A stretch of DNA of 9,048 bases from NCBI GenBank assembly GCA_902803585.1, contig CADCQO010000100.1, positions 1 through 9,048 of the forward strand. The letters run 5' to 3'. The notes beneath the pieces are model-generated. The model ran no database searches, was not told the origin of the DNA, and was given only the letters and a program-made list of their open reading frames with translations. Source of the stretch: an uncultured Ruminococcus sp. (GTDB taxonomy: Bacteria; Bacillota; Clostridia; Oscillospirales; Acutalibacteraceae). The translations under genes and the position numbers were made by a program. The number at the start of each line of letters is the position of its first letter. Position 1 is the first letter of the stretch. Below are positions 5,951 to 9,048 of the stretch, piece by piece.

Positions 5951-6526
5951 TTACACAGGACATGCAGGGAAATTCTTAGAGGTAGCAAACTGACGAAAAT
6001 TGTTAATGATGATCTGAATATATTTTGCTGTCGCTTCCGGAGAGGTTTTCATGCCTGTTCTGACCCATTTTATGATCGAGCCTGTCACACCATAGGACAA
6101 AAACTCAGCAATAAACTGTTTATCATTGGGATTCACCGGTTCATCACCCACCAGCCGGTCAGTCATATCGCAAAAAAGCTCTGTTATGACGTTGAACAGG
6201 TACTGACGGAACTCGTCCCCGTGAGCAGCGTTGAAGGCGTTGGAGTAAAAGCGGGAATTATCCCTGACAATACTCAGGATCTGCAGCAATTTTTCGTTCC
6301 AGTTATCAATATTCAGATCCTCCGCAAAGGGCATGATGACCTCTGTGTAAAGAATCCAGTTCAGCAAGTCGTACTTGTCCTGAAAATGATAATAGAAAGT
6401 CTGCCGATTCAAACCGCATTGATCCGTAATATCTGCAATGGTAATCTTCTCAAAGCTCTTTCTTTCCATGACAGACCTGAACCCGTCCGCAATTACCTTT
6501 TTGGTAGCTGATGATGTTTCCGACAT
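5951..6526 (-). CDS. TetR/AcrR-family transcriptional regulator
   Basis: A 191-residue one-component repressor or activator. The N-terminal DNA-binding domain is clear: ATKKVIADGFRSVMERKSFEKITIADI, then the helix-turn-helix ending in CGLNRQTFYYHFQDKYDLL (about residues 28-55). The C-terminal part contains the pattern YGVTGSIIKWVRTGM, with SPEATAKYI after it, typical of the DhaS-like TetR group with a TetR_C_8-type ligand domain found in many Firmicutes. The ligand is unknown. The ATG at 6526 has GGAGG seven to eight bases upstream and a strong promoter just before it. The reading frame continues upstream to an ATG at 6713-6715, but that extension crosses the promoter and has no resemblance to TetR proteins, so it is rejected. 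The gene converges on fabV and shares its terminator. It has no adjacent divergent target gene, so autoregulation or a distant target is likely. Confidence 0.92.
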   Translation of the reverse strand: MSETSSATKKVIADGFRSVMERKSFEKITIADITDQCGLNRQTFYYHFQDKYDLLNWILYTEVIMPFAEDLNIDNWNEKLLQILSIVRDNSRFYSNAFNAAHGDEFRQYLFNVITELFCDMTDRLVGDEPVNPNDKQFIAEFLSYGVTGSIIKWVRTGMKTSPEATAKYIQIIINNFRQFATSKNFPACPV

Positions 6527-6539
6527 ACTTCTGCCTCCG

Positions 6540-6587
6540 ATTTTCCGCGATTCCTTACTATAGATTATACCATATTGGCGCGAAAAT
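6540..6587. repeat. Imperfect inverted repeat around the TetR promoter, possible operator
   Basis: ATTTTCCGCG (6540-6549) and CGCGAAAAT (6579-6587) are inverted copies, with one extra base in the first arm. One arm sits between the -35 and -10 elements and the other just downstream of the transcript start. This position would suit autoregulation by the TetR protein, but TetR operators are usually compact palindromes, so the assignment is weak. Confidence 0.25.
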
Positions 6588-6592
6588 CTCAA
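6564..6592 (-). promoter_or_regulatory. Sigma-A promoter of the TetR gene
   Basis: On the minus strand TTGAGA (6592-6587), a 17-base spacer and TATAAT (6569-6564). Transcription would start near 6557, about 30 bases before the ATG. Confidence 0.8.
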
Positions 6593-6738
6593 CCATAAAA
6601 TAATTTTTCTCAGAGCAGAGGAAACACGGTATCCGGCGGTCAGCAGACAGAGGCCAGCACCGCTCCTGCCTTCAGGCTGAAATCCTGCCGATGTTTTTGC
6701 GTGTGACAGGAACACGGCCGTTATTTTTCATTTTTCTT
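6593..6738. other. Intergenic stretch, G+C-rich, no gene recognised
   Basis: Between the TetR promoter and the end of the HD gene lie about 146 bases. The middle (about 6605-6720) is clearly richer in G+C than the other intergenic regions here. It holds small inverted repeats (CGTGT/ACACG around 6700-6716; TTCAGGCTGAA at 6671-6681). No standard terminator for the HD gene is evident on the minus strand; on the plus strand the CGTGT/ACACG hairpin precedes a T-rich tract, but no plus-strand gene needs it. Confidence 0.4.
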
Positions 6739-7182
6739 TCAGCTTTCCGTCTTTTCGCCTGTCAGCCGCTGTATAGCATCGTAATACTTTTCCAGACGGC
6801 GCACTGCCGCTTCATCTATGACATCATAACGGGTGGTATCACTGTTATGGCACAAATCCGCCAGTTTGACAGCGGACGCAACAGGATTTTGTCTGATTGT
6901 TTCGATATAGTCCGCATACGGCACACTTTTATCGTGTGTCAGCAGGCGGAGTGCATCAATGACCTCATCAGGGAAGCCCATCTTCTGCAAATCCCCGAAG
7001 GTATACTGGGTATCTTCCACTACATCATGCAGAAGCGCTGTTGTTGTTGTGATTTCGTCCGTCATCTGTTCCGCTACATGAAACGGGTGGAATACATACG
7101 GCATTCCGCTCTTGTCCTTCTGTTCCTTATGGGCTTCAAAACAAAGGCAAAGGGCTTTTTTTGTCATCTCGGTATAGATCAT
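6739..7182 (-). CDS. Small HD-domain hydrolase, SpoT/Mesh1-like
   Basis: A 147-residue stand-alone HD-superfamily metal-dependent hydrolase with the motif set of (p)ppGpp hydrolases (SpoT N-domain, Mesh1): H32 in YVFHPFHVAE, HDxxED in ALLHDVVEDT (H52, D53, E56, D57), and the aspartate of KLAD (D109) in VKLADLCHNSD. These are the four Mn ligands and the catalytic ED pair. The segment between them, FPDEVIDALRLLTH, is also typical. It is shorter than Mesh1-type enzymes (about 180 residues), and the arginine usually following KLAD is a leucine, so nucleotide specificity is uncertain; a different nucleotide phosphohydrolase activity is possible. GGAGG eight to ten bases upstream supports the ATG at 7182. 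It lies 76 bases behind dnaJ with that gene's terminator in between and no clear promoter of its own. Confidence 0.85.
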   Translation of the reverse strand: MIYTEMTKKALCLCFEAHKEQKDKSGMPYVFHPFHVAEQMTDEITTTTALLHDVVEDTQYTFGDLQKMGFPDEVIDALRLLTHDKSVPYADYIETIRQNPVASAVKLADLCHNSDTTRYDVIDEAAVRRLEKYYDAIQRLTGEKTES

Positions 7183-7203
7183 CGTTCAAATCCTCCTTAT
7201 ACT

Positions 7204-7243
7204 AAAAATGGTGTACCGCTTCTTTTTCCGAAAGCGGCACACC
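7204..7243 (-). terminator. Terminator of dnaJ
   Basis: The minus-strand RNA forms a 12-base-pair stem with one G-U pair (7243-7232 with 7221-7210), a 10-base loop and then ATTTTT. On the plus strand the G-U pair becomes an A-C mismatch, so the hairpin favours minus-strand use. It lies between dnaJ (stop at 7259) and the HD gene. Confidence 0.8.
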
Positions 7244-7258
7244 TGCCATCAGTTATCG

Positions 7259-8407
7259 TCAGGAATTCTTTTCACGCTTTTTGATTTTATCGAAAAAGCT
7301 CGCTCGTTTCTGATAATTTGTAGAACCGCTCACCTCATCGAACTGACGGAGAATTTCCTTCTGTTTGGAGGTAAGGTTGCGCGGCACTTCAACAGTAATC
7401 CTCACATACTGGTCACCGCGTCCCCTCATGTTCAGATGCTGAATGCCTTTGCCCGCCAGTTTGAAGATATCGCCTGGCTGTGTGCCGGGGTGTACTTTAT
7501 AGCTCACCTTGCCGTCCAGTGTCGGCACAATGATTTCATGACCCAGCGCCGCCTGTGCGAAAGTAATGGGTATCTCGCACCATACGTCGTCGCCCTTGCG
7601 CTCAAAGATTTCATGCTTCTTGACATTGACGTAGATATTCAGATCGCCTGCCGCACCGCCGTTATAACCGCTGTGACCGCGTCCGTTGATGCTGATGACC
7701 TGATCCTGATTGATGCCCGCCGGAATATTGACGGAAATCGTCTTGGAGGTGCGTGTACGTCCTGCACCGGAACATTTCGGACAGGGCTTCTCGATAATTT
7801 TACCCTTTCCGCGGCACTTATCACAAGTCTGAGAGGTATGTACGATACCAAAAGGTGTACGCTTCTGTACCGTAACCTGACCTGTGCCGTTACAATTCGG
7901 GCAAGGTTTGAGCTGCGTACCCTGTGCCGCACCTGTACCGCTGCAATCCTTACAGGTATCAACATTCTGGTAGGTAACGTCTTTTTTACAGCCGTGTGCC
8001 GCCTCTTCAAAGGTAATAGTGACAGAAGCCTCCACATCAGAACCGCGTCTGGGCGCATTCTGATTTCTGCCGCCGCGTCCTCCGCCGAAACCGCCGAAAA
8101 AGCTGTTGAAAATATCCCCTATATCAATATCCTGTCCGAAGGGACCTCCGCCGCCATAGCCGGCGTTAAAATTCGGGTCAACGCCTGCAAAGCCGAAGCG
8201 GTCGTATCTGGCGCGCTTATCCTTATCAGACAGCACCTCGTATGCCTCGTTAACTTCCTTGAATTTTGCTTCTGCCTCTTTGTTGCCGGGGTTGAGGTCA
8301 GGATGATATTTTTTTGCCTGTTGACGGTATGCTTTTTTTATTTCGTCGTCCGAGGCTCCGCGCTGTACACCGATGACCTCATAATAGTCTCTTTTATTCT
8401 CTGCCAA
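7259..8407 (-). CDS. dnaJ: Chaperone protein DnaJ (Hsp40)
   Basis: DnaJ delivers unfolded proteins to DnaK and stimulates its ATPase. The 382-residue protein has the full type I layout. The J domain (about 4-70) contains the HPD motif at 35-37; a Gly/Phe-rich region with an aspartate cluster (about 74-120) includes DIDIGDIFNSFFGG. The zinc domain has four CxxCxGxG repeats (C152, C169, C195, C209 as first cysteines), and two C-terminal substrate-binding domains follow, with GQDIxxxGxGH-like and PGTQPGDIFKLAGKG motifs. The start codon is TTG (8407-8405): the protein MAENKRDYYEVIGV begins there, no ATG is near, and GGGGTGATC lies just upstream as a strong ribosome site. It follows dnaK on the same strand but has its own promoter and leader. 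No CIRCE element is present between the two. The gene ends at a strong terminator. Confidence 0.98.
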   Translation of the reverse strand: MAENKRDYYEVIGVQRGASDDEIKKAYRQQAKKYHPDLNPGNKEAEAKFKEVNEAYEVLSDKDKRARYDRFGFAGVDPNFNAGYGGGGPFGQDIDIGDIFNSFFGGFGGGRGGRNQNAPRRGSDVEASVTITFEEAAHGCKKDVTYQNVDTCKDCSGTGAAQGTQLKPCPNCNGTGQVTVQKRTPFGIVHTSQTCDKCRGKGKIIEKPCPKCSGAGRTRTSKTISVNIPAGINQDQVISINGRGHSGYNGGAAGDLNIYVNVKKHEIFERKGDDVWCEIPITFAQAALGHEIIVPTLDGKVSYKVHPGTQPGDIFKLAGKGIQHLNMRGRGDQYVRITVEVPRNLTSKQKEILRQFDEVSGSTNYQKRASFFDKIKKREKNS

Positions 8408-8411
8408 GTAA

Positions 8412-8420
8412 GATCACCCC
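8412..8420 (-). promoter_or_regulatory. Ribosome binding site of dnaJ
   Basis: GGGGTGATC on the minus strand matches eight of nine bases of the extended anti-16S sequence and lies four bases before the TTG start, so the core GGGG sits at normal spacing. It supports the unusual start codon. Confidence 0.75.
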
Positions 8421-8468
8421 AAATCGTCTCCGCCTTGCAGCGAAGATCTTCTATGTCCTTATCGTAGC

Positions 8469-8487
8469 GTGCGGCGCGCTGCCGCAC
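8469..8487 (-). promoter_or_regulatory. G+C-rich hairpin in the dnaJ leader
   Basis: GTGCGGC (8487-8481 on the minus strand) and GCCGCAC (8475-8469) form a perfect seven-base-pair stem with a five-base loop, within the predicted dnaJ leader and about 60 bases before the start codon. It has no T-run after it, so it is not a terminator. It may stabilise or regulate the mRNA. Confidence 0.55.
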
Positions 8488-8504
8488 AAAAGGGCTGTAT
8501 ATAA

Positions 8505-8533
8505 ATAATAATACAATATCAAAGGTTTTGCAA
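8505..8533 (-). promoter_or_regulatory. Sigma-A promoter of dnaJ
   Basis: TTGCAA (8533-8528), a 17-base spacer and TATTAT (8510-8505) on the minus strand. Transcription would start near 8498 and give a leader of about 90 bases. Confidence 0.6.
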
Positions 8534-8553
8534 GTGCTTTTTATAATATAGCA

Positions 8554-8587
8554 CAAAGGGAGAAGTTATCATCAGCTTCCCCCTTTG
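8554..8587 (-). terminator. Terminator-like hairpin after dnaK
   Basis: The minus-strand RNA pairs 8587-8576 with 8565-8554 (12 pairs including one G-U) around a 10-base loop, starting about 27 bases after the dnaK stop. The following bases, TGCTATATTATA, are not a proper T-run, so termination may be partial, allowing some dnaK transcripts to continue into dnaJ. Confidence 0.55.
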
Positions 8588-8614
8588 CTTATCTCTCACG
8601 TGTTTATCGTCTTA

Positions 8615-9048
8615 TCACGGCTTATCGTCGTCAACGTCTCTGTAGTCAGCATTGTAAACGCCGTTGTCGCTCTCGGGAGCCTGATTCTGAGCCGCGCCCT
8701 GAGCCGCTGCATCCTGATAGAGCTTCTCAGATACCGCATACATATCCTTCTGCAGCTCGTCCTTGGCGATCTGTATATCGTCGATATTGTTCCTTGAGAG
8801 CGCAGCCTTGACAGCAGCCACCTTGGAATTGAGGTTGTCCTTGTCGGAATCGGAGATATGCTCACCGTTCTCGTTGATGAGCTTTTCAACAGCGTAAACG
8901 AGGTTCTCTGCGTCGTTCTTCTTGTCTACCTCTTCCCTGCGCTTCTTATCCTGAGCCGCATACTCCTCGGCATCGTGGATAGCCTTATCTATATCGTCCT
9001 TGCTCATGTTGGTATTGGAGGTGATCGTGATGTGCTGCTCTCTGCCCG
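8615..9048 (-). CDS. dnaK: Chaperone protein DnaK (Hsp70), C-terminal part (5' truncated by window)
   Basis: These are the last 143 residues of DnaK; the gene continues past the window end. The visible part starts in the last strand of the substrate-binding domain, GREQHITITSNTNMSKDDID, and runs through the helical lid: AEEYAAQDKKRREEVDKKNDAENLVYAVEKL and LQKDMYAVSEKLYQDAAAQ. It ends in a Gln/Ala-rich tail with YRDVDDDKP, the usual acidic DnaK end (normally VDDDK, here with one more Pro). The ATPase domain is outside. Gene order dnaK-dnaJ on one strand is the normal Firmicute arrangement; hrcA and grpE, if present, would lie beyond the window end, upstream of dnaK. Confidence 0.97.
   Translation of the reverse strand, partial: GREQHITITSNTNMSKDDIDKAIHDAEEYAAQDKKRREEVDKKNDAENLVYAVEKLINENGEHISDSDKDNLNSKVAAVKAALSRNNIDDIQIAKDELQKDMYAVSEKLYQDAAAQGAAQNQAPESDNGVYNADYRDVDDDKP

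Noticed and set aside
5951..6526. TetR regulator as the controller of fabV
   Set aside because: The genes converge on a shared terminator, and no copy of the candidate operator arms is seen at the operon promoter at 2901-2929, so there is no sequence support.
6527..6715. 63-residue N-terminal extension of the TetR protein
   Set aside because: It reads through a near-consensus promoter and the ribosome site, and TetR proteins begin close to the DNA-binding domain.
7208..8467. Long plus-strand open frame of about 419 codons
   Set aside because: It lies opposite dnaJ, whose protein matches the family end to end; its sequence has no recognisable domain and looks like an antisense shadow.
8534..8554. 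CIRCE (HrcA) operator before dnaJ
   Set aside because: CIRCE has AGCACTC, nine bases, GAGTGCT; here the half-sites are in reverse order (GTGCT, eleven bases, AGCAC) and too short.

Overview
The window reads as ordinary chromosome of a spore-forming-lineage Firmicute, most likely an anaerobic clostridium of the Oscillospiraceae (Ruminococcus-like). The grounds are strong Shine-Dalgarno sites (GGAGG-type) before most genes, classic sigma-A promoters, QueH instead of QueG for queuosine synthesis, a FabV-type enoyl reductase, a SpoIIQ-like M23 protein, Ser/Glu/Pro-rich linkers on exported proteins, and DnaK/DnaJ of the usual Gram-positive type. This placement is inference; no rRNA or other decisive marker is present.

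Layout. (1) Positions 1-1167, plus strand: the 3' part of a phosphoglycolate-phosphatase-like HAD gene, then queH, closed by a bidirectional terminator. (2) 1241-2703, minus strand: an S/E-rich lipoprotein gene followed by a membrane-anchored M23 (LytM/SpoIIQ-like) gene. A UNCG-loop terminator separates them, so they are separate transcripts. (3) 2704-3052: a divergent intergenic region with two good sigma-A promoters, one for the lipoprotein (minus) and one for the next operon (plus). (4) 3053-5863, plus strand: a tight three-gene operon of a Cof-type HAD phosphatase, a lipoprotein with two divergent PepSY-like halves, and fabV (trans-2-enoyl-ACP/CoA reductase), ending at a bidirectional terminator. 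(5) 5951-6526, minus: a TetR-family regulator with its own strong promoter. (6) 6739-7182, minus: a small SpoT/Mesh1-like HD hydrolase. (7) 7259-9048, minus: dnaJ (TTG start, own promoter and structured leader) and the 3' end of dnaK.

How the genes work together. dnaK and dnaJ form one chaperone system, but here they are separated by about 200 bases holding a terminator-like hairpin, a promoter and a leader hairpin, so dnaJ can be expressed independently. The HD hydrolase lies directly behind the dnaJ terminator with almost no room for a promoter, which suggests readthrough from the chaperone transcript. FabV supplies the last step of fatty-acid elongation or crotonyl-CoA reduction; why it is cotranscribed with a HAD phosphatase and a lipoprotein is not evident. 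The TetR gene converges on fabV, so neighbourhood alone gives no reason to think it regulates fabV.

I found no CRISPR array, insertion sequence, tRNA, rRNA, phage gene or recognisable defence locus, and nothing I can honestly call a previously undescribed system. The points most worth a second look are the catalytically degenerate M23 protein with a possible forespore-type promoter, the duplicated-module lipoprotein in the fabV operon, the structured dnaJ leader, and the stretch of unexplained G+C-rich DNA at about 6600-6720.
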